Of a stretch of DNA of 64,000 bases, positions 1-18,100 are shown piece by piece. The notes under the pieces were generated by a model that worked only from the letters and a program-made list of their open reading frames with translations, did no database searches and was not told where the DNA came from. The position numbers and the translations under genes are program-made. This stretch comes from Yamagishiella unicocca (Eukaryota; Chlorophyta; Chlorophyceae; Chlamydomonadales; Volvocaceae), in the NCBI GenBank assembly GCA_003116995.1, contig BDSL01000118.1, positions 226,802 through 290,801 of the forward strand. Reading direction: 5' to 3'. Position 1 is the stretch's first letter, and each line of letters begins with the position of its first letter.

Positions 1-5551
<5,551 letters not shown>

Positions 5552-8204
5552 CTGCCAGGTGAAAAGTTACATCCATGTAACTTGTATTGCGTAAATTAGT
5601 ATGCGTACACAAGTCGGACGCCGCACCTCATCTGCGACTCTCGTGTTGTAGACCCTACGCCCATATTTGAACACCGCAGTTAGATCTTTTCGGCTCCGTT
5701 TGCCTGACAATATAAGTTGGAGTAATTGTCGCGTCGTCTGCATACTCAGTTTGGGGAAATGTCTCCTTTCGAGAACTAAAGGGCTTACGAAAGCATAAGA
5801 AAGGTACACACAATGTAGAGGAAGGATGCCGGCACGAAATTTCGCTAAGCAAGGTGTAACTAGACGCAGGTATTGCCTAGGGCACGACGTGTCATGCTGC
5901 CGTACCTGAAATGGGGGCCGGATGGACGTCAACGCGCCCAGTGCGCAATTGGAAGCTGGAATGTCAGTTTAACGCCTCGGCTGGTTGCTGACGAGTCAGG
6001 TCCCGAGGACCTCCATGCTTAATGGGCGCAGGAAAAGGCCGACCCACGGCAGGTGCGTTGCAAAAGCCTTACGTCAGCAGTTGTTCAAGTTAATGGCGGC
6101 AATGCAGCACGGCCCGGCGCCTTGTACACGCATACTGGCACGGACTCCAGGGAGGTGTGGGCGTGTGTGGAGTTTGTGCCTAGGCCAATTCGGGTCCGAA
6201 CCCGATTGCCTGGCGCGTTGTATGCCAGCCAACTCCCTATCTCAAGGCTCTTATTGGCCATCCCTGCGGTGCACGCGCACATGTAGCAAGCGTGCGAAGG
6301 GTTTCGACCAGCCACCCCTCTGTCGGACCCCTGGAGACCCGGGCGCCCAGAGATCCCCCCCTGCACCCTGTAACACATTCTGTTTTTGAAGGCCTTTTTG
6401 TAGGAAAGGGCATCGTACCACCCAAAATATCACCTCAAGGAGTCCCACCCCCAATATTTCATAACATAACTATATATACTACTTGTAGATTCCATACAAA
6501 CTATCACCTCGAGGATGCCCTAGCACCTCGGCGGCAGCTATCCGTGACGCCATGAACACTGCCAGTTGGCCGTCAGCGCATGACGGCCCAGCCCCCAAGA
6601 TCGTCACCTCCTGCACAGGCGAGTATGGGGCCCACCATGCTTGGCACAGGGACACTGGAGCCGAAATACCCTGAAACCCGTGACGGAGCGTTGGAGTCAT
6701 ACTGAGCGTTGACCGTCGCTCCGTCGAATCGACTGATGTATGACACAGCGGAGGCAGATGCTGGCAGCGCACATGCATCCTAATAGGTTGTAGGCTGACT
6801 TACGGGACGGCAAGATGTAGATCCAGGCCCGGGTCATATCCGGTCGCAAGGTTTTTGTAAATGCTCACAAAACGGGCATTGCCTGGACGGGTACGGTGAA
6901 CGGAATACTCTTCGCGCGTATAAGCTGATACTTTGCTGAGGTATGAGGATCCTTGAGCTCCTTGAGGAAGGACGCTTGGCAGTTGTCACTGACGGACGCT
7001 CAGCGCCCTTACGCATCACCATCCCGTTTATTTAAGAACATACAGCCGGACAGCAGTAGGGTGCGAACCTAGTGCGAATTGAGGATACTCGTTTAGTTGT
7101 CCGCAAAGGTGTCTTGCCTTATCCTTTCGAGGCCGTTAGCTTGATGTAGTGGGTGGTAGCTATTGGCAGGCCCGCAATTTCGTCGTCCGAGTTCATTGAT
7201 CATGCCTCGTATGGTGATGGACGTAGCAGCGGATGTGATACTGATAGGTCAGGGTTGGTCGCAAGGCTGACAAACTTCGTCGCCTACATTCGCCACCCCA
7301 CGGTGTCGGACACAGGCGGACACATAATCCTATCGAGGCCACATGAACAATATCCTCGTGATGCGACCCTAGACTGCGCATGTCATGGACTACTGCAAAC
7401 GCGCAGGGGTCAACGGATCACCGGCTGGTACAGTGTTAAACTTCTCCCTGGGCGACACCTGCTTCCCTGGGGTTCCCCAGAGCACGTGGCTCAAGGCTAA
7501 AAAATCTTACCATTCCCCCAAATGCCATGGCTTCAATTGAGGTTTACTAATCCTTGCCAGTTGGCATTGAGCTTTTGCGTGAAGATGCCGAATGGCAAAG
7601 CCCCTAAAAGGTCTCACCCTGTGACACCCACCGTTCATGTCTAGTGTGAACCGAGCAGCCCGTGACGGAACTTAATTCATTCTAAGCTTATGGTATTGGA
7701 TGAAGTTACAAGAGCGCTGGCCTCAACAGATCACAGGAACTCCTAGCTACTTTCACATGCATTTGTGGAAACGGAAAAGTCCTCAAATCCCGAAACTTAT
7801 AGGAAGTTAGGTTCACAAGTAAATAGAGGGTAACTTAACGCGACAACTATGCACTGTTTTGGCCGGACCCTGACGGGAGTGACGTCCTCGTCCAAGTCGT
7901 CCGTTGTGTCGGTTTTACATTTATAAGTCCCATTTACTCCCATATACTCTTAGGGTTACGTAGACTCGTAGAGAGTCTCTTACCTGATATCAGGATGAGG
8001 ACGAGAAATGATGACATGCAGTTCACACCGTACAATTACGAGTGTCGGTCGAGCACTTCCAGTGAGCTCCGACTGCCATGCGCATCCTTGTCAGCAGACC
8101 CTACGAGGTATGTAAACGTATGTTTATGGTATATGGTTGTTACTTTACGTGTTATCCAACGTAAGTACGTTAACTTAAATAGTCGCAACATAAAACGAAC
8201 CCGC
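5552..8204. other. Intergenic stretch, no convincing gene
   Basis: AT-richer DNA between the FtsH gene and the Myb-like gene. Unlocated 5' exon(s) and the promoter of FtsH should lie in its left part (a possible small exon at 5960-5904 is phase compatible). Open frames here are short, lack recognisable domains and are not supported by splice signals. No tRNA or repeat array was recognised. Confidence 0.4.
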
Positions 8205-11200
8205 ATGAACGGTGACTCGGGCTCCGATGATGGCAGCCCAAAATCAGCCAGCGGTCCAAACAGTGGTCACACAGGTTCTGTTGTTGTGAGGCCCAGCATG
8301 CCTCGGGCCCGGCGCGAGCATTCAAGAAGTGCGCGGCGAACCAAGTGGACGTGCACGGACCTTGCCAGGCTCGCATATCAGCATTCTCTGCTGGGAAATA
8401 AGTGGACTGTGCTTGCGAAGATATTTCACAAGACAGATGCGCAGGTCAAGGTACGCGGGCGCGATGCCTCGTCTCGGGGGGTCCGACCGTCGTCCGACGG
8501 CATCCCACATGTTCAACATGTTGCATTTCACGCCGCAGAATATATTCCACAGCGTCGCTCGCTCAAGGAGCGGCCTCAAGAAATGCGCTGTCCTCTATGC
8601 TTATGCGAAAGGCGTCCGCGGCTGCGTCGACAATCCGGATGCGCGGAGGGCGGCGCTGCAGAAAGCAAGGGATACGGCGAGGAATGCCACGGCAGTGGAT
8701 GCCTCTCGCAGGCCAACCGCGACGGCCACAGCGTCAAGTAAGGTGGAGCAGCCGAAGCCGTATCGTGCAGCAAAAATGACTCAGCCGCGTCCCGACCATC
8801 AAGCAGCTATGCCCAACATCTTAGGCGCAGATGTCGGTTCCGGCTCAGCAAATGCTGCGAACTGCGATTTGGGCGCCGATAGCGACCTCCTCACCGCAGG
8901 ATGGAAAGGTGCGTCCCCGCGGGGCTTACAAAAGCAATCGCCGAGGACTCCTGTAAACGTGATCGCGTCCTTACTTTTTCAATTGCACATCGTAAGCTGA
9001 GGTCCTACCAGTGCCTGCGGTCTGTGCTGCCAGATCAAAATCCGTTGCCGCTTAGAAGGCTGCTACCGGCGCATCCGACCTTCACATACCGCCTGCATGC
9101 GTGAACCGCACGCGCCCTCCGTTACTCATTCCTGTAGGGCCTGTCACGGCTGTGTTCACTGCAACGAAGGCAGCAATCATGGATGCCGTCGACTGTGAGG
9201 CACGTCACCCCGTCGGGCTCACTGACGCCGGTGCCGCCAAGCCCATGGATGTCGACACCGTCCAGTCTGGGCTCTTTCGGGACGCGGGCTCCGGGCATTG
9301 GCCCAACGTCACCAAAGTGTCGGCGGAAGCCGGCCACGTCGCTAGCGCCCCCGCCGCAGCCTTCAGCACAGACAGCGGCTCCCTTCAAACCGGCCTTGTG
9401 GGGCTAGGCGGCGTCCCTGGCGCGGGCGCCCGAGAGGAGGGAACCGGCGATGCCGCAGGCGGTGCCACGCTTGTTACCTTCAAGGTGCCCCGGAGAGCTT
9501 CGGAGTACAATGCGCGCTGCGACCCCTTGCTGCTCCTCCGCGCCCATAGCAGCCGCAACTCCGGGACTGGATTCCTGATTGCGGCACCCGGATCGTCGGA
9601 ACCCGCCCCTCCGTTCGGCGCATGCGGCAGCGCTGTAGACTTCAACTGGGCTGGCAGTCAGCCAGCCAGCGGTTGGGTTTCTTCAAGCGTGCAGTCAGCC
9701 TGCCAGCCGGTGGTACCGCAGCTGCAGGCGCCTGGGGTCACTGAAGGGGCACTGCCCTTCAGTGGCGGCATTGGCGCCAACTTTTGGGATATGGAGGAGC
9801 TCTCTCCATTCGTCGCTGTGGGTAGCTGCGGCCGTGATGATGCAGCGGGCGCCTGCGGGGGCGGAACCGCAGGTCCTTCTACGGAGCAGTGGCAGCCCCC
9901 CATGTTATTTCCGATGCCGCAGCAGCCGCAGCTGTTGCCGCAACAGGCGCAGCATCTGCCGCAACAGCCACTACAGCAGTTGCACGAAAAGGGTCAGGCC
10001 GACCGTGGCCCTGACCCCTTCTGTAGCTTTCTGGGTGATTCTCTACGAGGCGGAGGCGGAGCCTCCTTTGTGGGTGGCTGGGGCGATGGCGGCGGCCTCG
10101 TAACGTGGCTACCAGAGGTGGGCCGTTCTTCTTCGTGAGACGAACATGGAGTGGGTCGCTTCCGCGGAAGACGAGTACTGATTTACGGCAGACTCCCAAA
10201 CCGTGTCCGCAGGGTTTTGCTGCGCAAATGGCCCCCGAGAGTGCGCGCAGCTGTGGACACGGTGGCAGCATGTACGGCTTAGCCGGCGGGCCGAGCACCG
10301 CGGGCTCGGCTGCGCAGCGCTGCAACTCCGTGCGCTCCACCAATGCTCCAGGTAATTAAACATTACCAGGACTGTGCTCAGGGCCTTGTTGCGATGTCGG
10401 ATGCAGGATACAACCCTAACACGTCTCGCCGTACCGATTTGTCGGCCTTGTGTGCGTGTCCTTGGCTTTGCTGCTGCTGAATTGGCGAATAAGTTGGCGG
10501 GATTGGCCGCACCTACCATGAATGGCGGGGACCATGCGACAGCAGAGTGCTACGCGGATGCAAATCCATCCGTCCATCCATTTTTGATATGTTTGGCCTT
10601 TGACCTCGTCATGCAGGCCGTCAGATGGGAGCCTTCCAACCCAGCACGTGCAGCAACGTGTCCCTGATTGCTGCCCGCCACTCAGCGCCGGCAGGGTACC
10701 AGCTGCCGCAGGATGTTTCCGCGGGCTCGGCCCAGGATGCCCTTCCGATGGCACGCACCATTGGCGAGGCGAGGCTCTCGGCAAATGTCCCCGCTGAGTT
10801 TCTGCATCCTGCCCCAATGCCGGCTCAGTACCACTACGGATCAGTACCCGTTTACATGAGTCCAGCTGGCGCAGTTGGAGCAACTGGCCTGCCACAACTG
10901 CCAAACGTCTGCCCGTACCAACCGGGCGTACGGCGTGCCTCGGACTGCACCATGTCTCAGTCGCCGTTGCTGTACGGAGGCCAGCCTTACGAACATCTGG
11001 GTTTGGTTACCCATGTCGCACCGGTCGTAGCCGGTACGGGCGGCGACGCGGCACTGGGGCCCCCGCGGGCGTTGGCAGGAGCTGAAGTCATCGACCCGGA
11101 CAGCCTTGCGCTGGCCTTCCAATCCTTCTGCTCACCGCCGACACCGACCCTCGGGGAGCAACTGTATGCCTCGCAGCCACAAGCATGCGCGTGGCCGCCG

Positions 11201-11260
11201 CTAATACCGCGTGTGGAGCCCGACCCGTCATCCAGACCACAGTGGCAGTGGCCATGGTAG
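8205..11260 (+). CDS. Myb/SANT-like DNA-binding protein with long low-complexity tail
   Basis: Putative nuclear transcription regulator of about 799 residues. Exons 8205-8450, 8539-8908, 9138-10117, 10192-10351 and 10617-11260 join with matching phases. Residues of about 40-110 hold one Myb/SANT-like repeat: KWTCTDLARLAYQHSLLGNK, a second Trp 18 residues after the first, then FHKTDAQVK-NIFHSV across the first intron, followed by a basic stretch. The remaining ~690 residues are rich in Gly, Ala, Ser and Pro, with a Gln-rich patch near 9917-9990, typical of activation or interaction regions. No second Myb repeat was found. The start is the ATG closest to the acidic-serine N-terminus; the frame is open further upstream to 7995. 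DNA target and partners are unknown. The function rests on the single domain and is inferred. Confidence 0.8.
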
Positions 11261-13507
11261 GGAAACCGCGTGTGCGGTTAGGACAGAGGGGCTGGTGAGG
11301 CTCATGGTGGGTTGCACCGTTGACGTTGGGCTTTGAGTATTTATGCTAGATTTGATGTTCCATGCAGCGGGTTGGTTGGAGCTGGCCCATTCAGCGGAGC
11401 GTTGGTGGAGTCTTAATGTCAATATGCCCTTGTGCTAGGGAAGCCTTACCGTGCGGCTTGCATTCCAGCGATCTCGCTGGATTTCCGATTGTGCCATGAT
11501 ATCGCGCCGCATGTGTGGGCTGGCTCCGCCAGAGTTACCCATGGGACACATCCGATTCACTACATCTAACGGCAACGGCCGTTTGATTTGCGGCGGACTG
11601 TCTTTGAGAGCATCGAGCATTATCGCCGTATGCTCCTTTGCTCTGCTGCTCCACCTTTATTTGCTGCTCCAGACAGGAGCTTGTTTGCTGCATGTTCATG
11701 CAAAAGCAACCCTGCGATAGGCGCAGGGCAAGGGCAAGTTCGGTAGGTGCCCCGCGTCCATTATTTGACGCAAGGCCGTCAATGATGCGTGCGCGAGCAA
11801 GCATCTAGCGTGACGGTTGCGTGAGCACTTTGTACGAATGCAATAAGGAGGATATTAGCCGCTAACCAGCCGTCTCACGAATGGTTGCACGGTGGAGGTA
11901 TCCCGGCAGTAGGTGTCGTATCATGTGCAGGGAATCCTGTCGTGTCCGCTGGTGTAGGGTTTGGGAAGAGGGCCATCCTAAGTCGATGCCGTACACCCAA
12001 TTTAATGCCGGGGCTTGCTCGGTGCCAGGGTGAAAGGTTCAATTTCGCTTATTTACATGGGCCTTGGGTATTTCCAAGTTTTGCGCGCCGCCTTCTGATT
12101 TCCATTCAATCTGTTCGGACGTATACCCAAGCTTGCGGAATATTCGCGCGTGGCACGTGGCGGCGAAATTTAGAACCCAATCATGAAAGGTAATCTACAA
12201 CGGGTTTCCTAACGAACAAAATAACTCGCGCCTGGTATGAGGATGCGTGCAGGGAGCGCGTTTCAGAGAACCGCTGCATGTTCCGTGCGATCGTTGCGGG
12301 GCATTATGGATGGGCGCATGGTCCAAGTTGTATGGGTTTGGACGATGCAAGAAGATACCCGCCACTGCTAGCAATGATGGTTGCTGTTGGGTTCACCTGC
12401 GACGAGCTGCGTGGGTTGACATTAAACGGTCCCAAGAATATTGTTGTAGCCTCATAAGGTAGAGCATTATGCGTCTGTCGAACAGCCCCGCTGCGTCTGC
12501 CTGTGGGCAATAATGGCACTTGGATCAGTATCTGCGCCGCTAGGTGATCTGCGCAGTACAAGGGTCTAAGTTAGGCAGCGAACCCTTAGCTTCCCAACCC
12601 AGCGCCTGTGTTGTTGGGATCAAGATACGATGATTCGTGCGCGGTCACTCTAGGTTATGGATTTGCAGATGCCCGATGTTTGGGTTGAAGGTGCTCATCA
12701 AGACGGGGATGACGTGCGCCTCGGTTGCGCCTTGTTCGACTCATGCTATGCATATTCGTGTGTCGGCCCCATTAGGGCCCAGTAGGACATAGGAGTTACG
12801 AATCATCCTTCTTCACAGCACCTTTCCACCGAATTCGGCCCTGCCCCGGGCAGGGCCGCTGGTGGGACGTCCGCAATCGTGTACGATTCCCAAGGGCTTG
12901 TGGAGGGGTCTTAAAGACACGGACCGTAATGGGCTATTGATTTTGTACGTGTGCGGTTGGAGCGCTTTACCTTAGCGCAGCCTGCCCCGCCATCTGTTGT
13001 ACGCACGCTGCACCAATACCATGCCTCTAATAAGACAGAGGCTCGCTGTAAAGCCATTCATTCATAATTCCAGTGATGTGTTGTTTGTTCCACCCTGCTC
13101 TGGGTTCTTGTAAAGTTTGACTTCATGCAAACTGACCGGTCACGCGGCCCATGGACACTGTACGTACCGTCTTCGGCACTGTTACAACAACTTGCAGGGA
13201 CGCCCCCATCGCTCTATGACCATCCACGATCACCTTTGGCACCACCTCAGCGCACATGCGAGGGACAACCCTTATTGCACCAGACTGGTCGCCCAGCTAG
13301 CATGGGTAGGTGCTGGAGCACCGACCCCACACGCGTCACGGCATATCCAGGACGCCAAAAAGGATAATTGGCTGACGTGACCGAATTACGAAGCCTGAAG
13401 CCTGCGCGGCCCAGCGTCTACAAACACGGACATCTTACGTCGCGACTGTTGTGCAGCCTGGAGGGCCGAGCGAATCCTCTCCCTGGTACCAAGAGCGAGA
13501 CCTCGGC
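11261..13507. other. Intergenic stretch, no gene seen
   Basis: Follows the stop codon of the Myb-like gene and must include its 3' UTR. I found no close TGTAA polyadenylation signal; the nearest plausible one is at about 13109, which is too far to assign. Short frames here show no domain or splice support. Confidence 0.4.
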
Positions 13508-13629
13508 GGCCCTCGCACGCTGCCCATGAATATGCGACGCCGATACCCATCACCGCCACAGATCCCAGCGGCCCTCACACGCTGTCTATGACTCGTTGGC
13601 GGCCATGCGACGCCGATGTCTATCACCGC
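13508..13629. repeat. Diverged two-copy tandem repeat
   Basis: Copy 1 spans 13508-13556 and copy 2 spans 13570-13629. Both start GGCCCTC(G/A)CACGCTG and end ATCACCGC, with a shared GCGACGCCGAT core. Copy 2 has an 11-bp insertion. Located in the 3' flank of the minus-strand gene at 13888-14613. Confidence 0.7.
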
Positions 13630-13887
13630 TTAAGCAGCGTATAAAACTTCAAAGTCGCCCGCTCGGTGCCTTCATGGCGTTCGTACACATGACAGCCCAT
13701 GCCTTCCATCCCCCAGCTTGCGCCGCACCCCAACCCAGCCCTACTCTTTATAGGTCGGATTTTGAACATTAGATAGGAAAGGGAACATGGCGTCCAGTGC
13801 GCCATAAGTTGCGTGGATGTGGCACTCAGGCCGCATCCAATGAAGGGGCATCTGTCGCGTCGAGCTCGCCGTGTAGAGGACAGCCGC

Positions 13888-14613
13888 TCACCATGCCGCC
13901 GCCAGCGCGAATGCCAGCAGCGGAATCGCAGCTGCAAGATACAGCAGCGCCAGGCTCGTGACCTCGTCATCCTGGCGTGACGCGGATTGGCCGCCCGGGC
14001 CCCCACGGGCGCGGCGGTAGCGCAACCACTGTTGGACCTGCCTGTCGTACGCGGCTGGGTCGTCGGACGCGTCTGGTACGGCCGGCGGTGGCACGTACGG
14101 CGCCTGCTTGCCTGCTCGCCGCTGCAGGTCGGCCCACAACTCGGGCTTCTCCGCCAGCAGCTCTCGCAACTCAGGGTCGCGACTAAAGAGCGCATCGGCC
14201 CAGGAGGGAGGCGGCGCGCCGCTGGAGGGAGGGGGCGGCGGGGGCGGTGGGGGTGGAGGCGGCGGCATCCGCGACGGGTTGCCCATCGGCCGCTTGCGCG
14301 TGCCGCCGCGGGTGGCGGAGGGAGGCGGTGGTGGTGGTGGCGGTGGCGGAGTACTGGTAGACCTTCCTTTCATTGCGGGCCACCGCCATCGGCTTTGTTC
14401 GAAGAGCAGGTCCGCACCAGCGTCAGGGCTACCTGTCCCGCTGGTATCCGAATCGCCGCCTCTCTGTTGGGATCGGACTAGTCCAAGGCGCTCCTTGCGT
14501 GCTCGTTGTCGTCGCTGTGATTGGCGATATAACGACTTGGCCGGTCGGCAAGGGCCGCTCCGGGCGCTAGGCTCTGCGCTTGCGCCAGAGAAGGATCCGC
14601 TGGTGGACGCCAT
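13888..14613 (-). CDS. Poly-proline protein with C-terminal membrane anchor
   Basis: A single-exon frame of 241 residues; I do not recognise the family. The N-terminus (MASTSGSFSGASAEP) is Ser/Ala-rich, and a basic Arg/Lys/Gln segment follows at about 25-50. Two uninterrupted proline runs (about 10 and 13 residues) lie near residues 90-130. A charged region with DPELRELLAEKPELWADL follows, and the last ~20 residues (LALLYLAAAIPLLAFALAAA) form one hydrophobic helix ending at the stop. That layout fits a tail-anchored protein exposed to the cytosol or stroma, with proline runs that could bind SH3-, WW- or profilin-type partners. The ATG has an A-rich upstream context. It is divergent from the plus-strand gene that starts near 15187. 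Localisation and role are inferred only. Confidence 0.65.
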   Translation of the reverse strand: MASTSGSFSGASAEPSARSGPCRPAKSLYRQSQRRQRARKERLGLVRSQQRGGDSDTSGTGSPDAGADLLFEQSRWRWPAMKGRSTSTPPPPPPPPPPSATRGGTRKRPMGNPSRMPPPPPPPPPPPPPSSGAPPPSWADALFSRDPELRELLAEKPELWADLQRRAGKQAPYVPPPAVPDASDDPAAYDRQVQQWLRYRRARGGPGGQSASRQDDEVTSLALLYLAAAIPLLAFALAAAW

Positions 14614-14980
14614 TTTTGCCCCCGTCCGCCTTCAGGCAACACTGAACGGGTAAGTCACCGGCGAAGTCGACGAGTCGGGTCCATATCCCTCCAGCCAAAC
14701 GGACGTGCAAATATAATATTCGATGTTTGCAAAGGCACACAATAAACTTATTACGGGGTCTAGTTGGCGCCGCTGTTTGGACTGACGTCTTTCTACGGCT
14801 AGCTCCAGTCGCACGTTGCTGGTGCAAATACGCACACCTTAACGTAATAAAAAAATAACCAGAATGTGCTCAATAACATAAGGGTGCTCAATAATATGAG
14901 ATGACATCTGTCAACCCACTAACAAAACTGCACGGCAAAGCAGTGTTTCGTCAGGCTGCCAGCTCTCAAGCGTCGCCTGT

Positions 14981-14990
14981 ATAAATATAT
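14981..14990 (+). promoter_or_regulatory. TATA-like element
   Basis: TATAAATATA lies about 200 bp upstream of the ATG proposed for the beta-lactamase/thioesterase fusion, in the ~570-bp gap shared with the divergent poly-proline gene. Position and sequence fit a core promoter, but no transcription start is known. Confidence 0.3.
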
Positions 14991-15186
14991 CGCATACGTG
15001 TGTAAATTTGTGACATTGTTTCGTGGAGGAGGGAACCTCACATGACCATTCCCAGCTCACATACGTGTGATTTAACACCTAACTTAACATCGGACGGTTT
15101 TAAGCACGTCATGAATTGACGTGATCACTAGAATGAAAGCGTGAACTTAATTTCGAACATATTGATCTGTTGATAAGTCGTAGTCC

Positions 15187-18100
15187 ATGGACTTCGCGCG
15201 GGCAGACGCGGTGGAGGCATTCCTACACCTGCATGTCTATCGAGAATTGCAGGTTGGTAACAAAGCATTTGCGCCCATAATAGAGCTATTTCCCTTCACC
15301 GCCGATCACCCCGCACACCACCTATCCGTTGGGGGCGGCCCGCTGTTGTACGCAGGAAACTGGCGTGTGCGGTGCTACCGTGTGCCTGTCAAAGGTTGGC
15401 CGCTACACATTTACCCTGGCAAACTGTTACGGGTATGTAGGGTTGTAGCGGTGGGTTCGTGGGGTATAGGTTTGCGGTCGGGTGGGTTGGGGTTCAGGGA
15501 TGGGTACGGGGTTTACAAATGGGGCTGTCCTCGAACTCAGGGCCCATGTGGCTTTCCTTTCTCGGCGGAGGATCCCCTTGGCTTGCCACCTAACAGGGTT
15601 CCCCTAACACTATCGCAGCGCACCACCCCCTTCAAGCGTTGACCCATATGCCGACCCATGCACGCGCGCCTCTCGTGTCGTGACTGCTGGCATACGCCTT
15701 CATACGCTGGCCGCCGCCCCCGTCTGTTCTAAACTGTTTTTCCTGGCATCCACGGGTCTTCCTCGAAAGCCCCCGCCCCACGGGGTTCCCCTCAGCCCCC
15801 ATCGGCCAGTTCCGGAGCACTCTCTGACCCCACGTGATCGGCTCACTCTGCCACGACGCCGACCCACAACTCCCGCTCGGGCGCTGCAGGTTCCAGGACG
15901 CGGCTCGCGGCCTGATTCTGGACACCCGATCGTCGCTGTTTGACCTGGGGGGGTGCGCGAAGGTGCTGGCGGCGATGGCGCTGCTGCGCCTCCTGCAGGT
16001 AGGGGCCCAGGCCCTGGCCTGGCCTAGCGTGGCCTGCCTAGGGGGGCCGGGAGGGACCGCCAAGCAAGGCCAGCCTGGCCGCACACCGGCCGCTAGTGCG
16101 TTCCTCAAAGCAGCTCGCGGCTGCTGAGGCAGGCCCGCTGAAACCGTCACCGTGCGTCCCGTCGCCGCCCTGCGAGCCTCCGTCTCGCCATGAGCCCGAG
16201 TACCTGACCCCATGGGTCCGACTGCCGTGAGCGTAGGGCGCAGCTCACGGCAGTCCACTGGGGTCCAGGCTGCGCTCGTGCGGTTGGCACTCGCGCCTCC
16301 TCGCCCCCCGTTGGGATGACCTGCGCGCTCCACCGAGATACCCCAGGCGGCTGGTGCTAATGTGCACAGCACGCCCCCCCTGGGCGCACCATCTGGACCA
16401 CCATCTTCAACGCCCTTGGTTTGTCGGCCGTGGATTCGCACTATCTTTCCCCCTGGGCGCAGGAGAAGGGGCTGACTGTGGCCGCGGACGTCAACTCCGT
16501 CCTGCCGGCTGGGCTCCAGGTGCGAGGCGGGGCGCTGGGATCAGGTACTGCCCCGGCAAGTGGCGGGCGACCGCCCAAGGCTTTGGAGCGGCTGTCCTGG
16601 GGTCTGTGGCCTCTGCTGCCGCGTACCTTCGGGAACACACCAGCCCGTGTGGCGTGTTTGCGTCGGTGCGGGTGGGGCACTTGGCGTCACGATCCGTGTC
16701 GCTCCGACCAGGCCATGTCGCTCCGACCAGGCCATGTCGCTCCTACCAGGCCATGTCGCTCCTACCAGGCCATGGCCTTTGGCTGCTGGGCTTTCCAAGG
16801 CCTGCTGGGCTTTCCCATGGCTACAATTTAACCCTGCTTCGCGCCGAGCGCTACCGTATTCGCTTCCCTTCGCTTTGCCGCCCTTGGCTTCGCACATCAC
16901 CGGCCGACCGACCGACCCGCGGATCACCGGCAACGCCGCACACCACCGCAGGTTGACACGTCACGGTACGGCGGCGTTACCGTGCAGCACCTGCTGACAC
17001 ACACGTCGGGGCTGCAGCGCGGCGACCGAGGAGCGCGGAGAGCCGTGGCGGCGGGCGAGGGTGCTGAAGCCGCGCCAGGAGAGGCGGCACCGGTAGGCGC
17101 GGGCGGCGGCTGCTTCGGGGGCGTACGACAGGAAACCATTGGGGTCGGCACTGTAAATCAAATGAAGCAAAACCGACTGGGAAGCGTTCCAGCAGTTCTG
17201 GGGTGCGGGTACTGCTTGGGCGCCTGCGGGTGCTTGTGGACGGAAAGGTCATGGACCACGTCCGCAGGGCGTCGGCGTGCGGTGAGGGTCAGAGCGTGTC
17301 GTCCATGGCAGGGACGGTGCTTCGCCGGTGTCGGGTCGTTGCCGCACCTTGCACACCGTGACGGTCGACCGGGTTCTGTTCTACAACCTGGTTCTGTAGG
17401 GCGGACTGGGGCCGCGAAGAGCCGGGCCCACGCCCTGACGTGTCCATAGGCCAGCCGACGCCCTCCCTCGGCCGCTGTCCCTGCCCTCACAACCTGCGCC
17501 CCCAGTCAGCTCCGCCGCCGCTGTCGCCCCGGCCACCGGCGGCCCCGTCCGGTGCCGAGTCCAAGGCACCGAGGGCTGGGGTCAGTACCTTGATACCAGG
17601 GCAGAGGAAGAGCTCGGATGAGCTGGTGGATGTGTCTTAATTGCTGGCTGCGGATGCCTTGCGGCTGCGGGCCAGCGTGATGGATGCAGGAGGAAGAGGA
17701 GGGGGGGGGACCGGGCCGCGTCCCCATGCCGCGGGCGCGGCCAAAGTTGTTACCTGCCAGGTGCTTCCCTATCTGCTGTTCCATCCGCCTTGTAGCTGAC
17801 GGCGCACCCTCGCTGGCGGGCCATGCAGGCTGCGGACGGGACGACGACGCCCGTCATGTCGTACTTGATGGCCCAAGAGGTGTACGGCGCCAAACCGCCT
17901 GGCGTGTACAGGTGGGTACGCAAAGCTCCTTCCCGCCCGCCTCACCCACGCAACAGCCTCCCCCGGCAGGTCCCCTGCTTCCACGCTGCACCTCACGTGG
18001 TGCCGTACGCTACCTGCGGCCATGTTGCTCGCCGAACAGGGCACATGGCATTGACTACATGCTCATCGGCGCAATAGTCGAGGGCCTGGCTGGGCAGCAG

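Noticed and set aside
14108..14653. Glycine-rich plus-strand frame
   Set aside because: Complement of the proline runs in the minus-strand tail-anchored gene.
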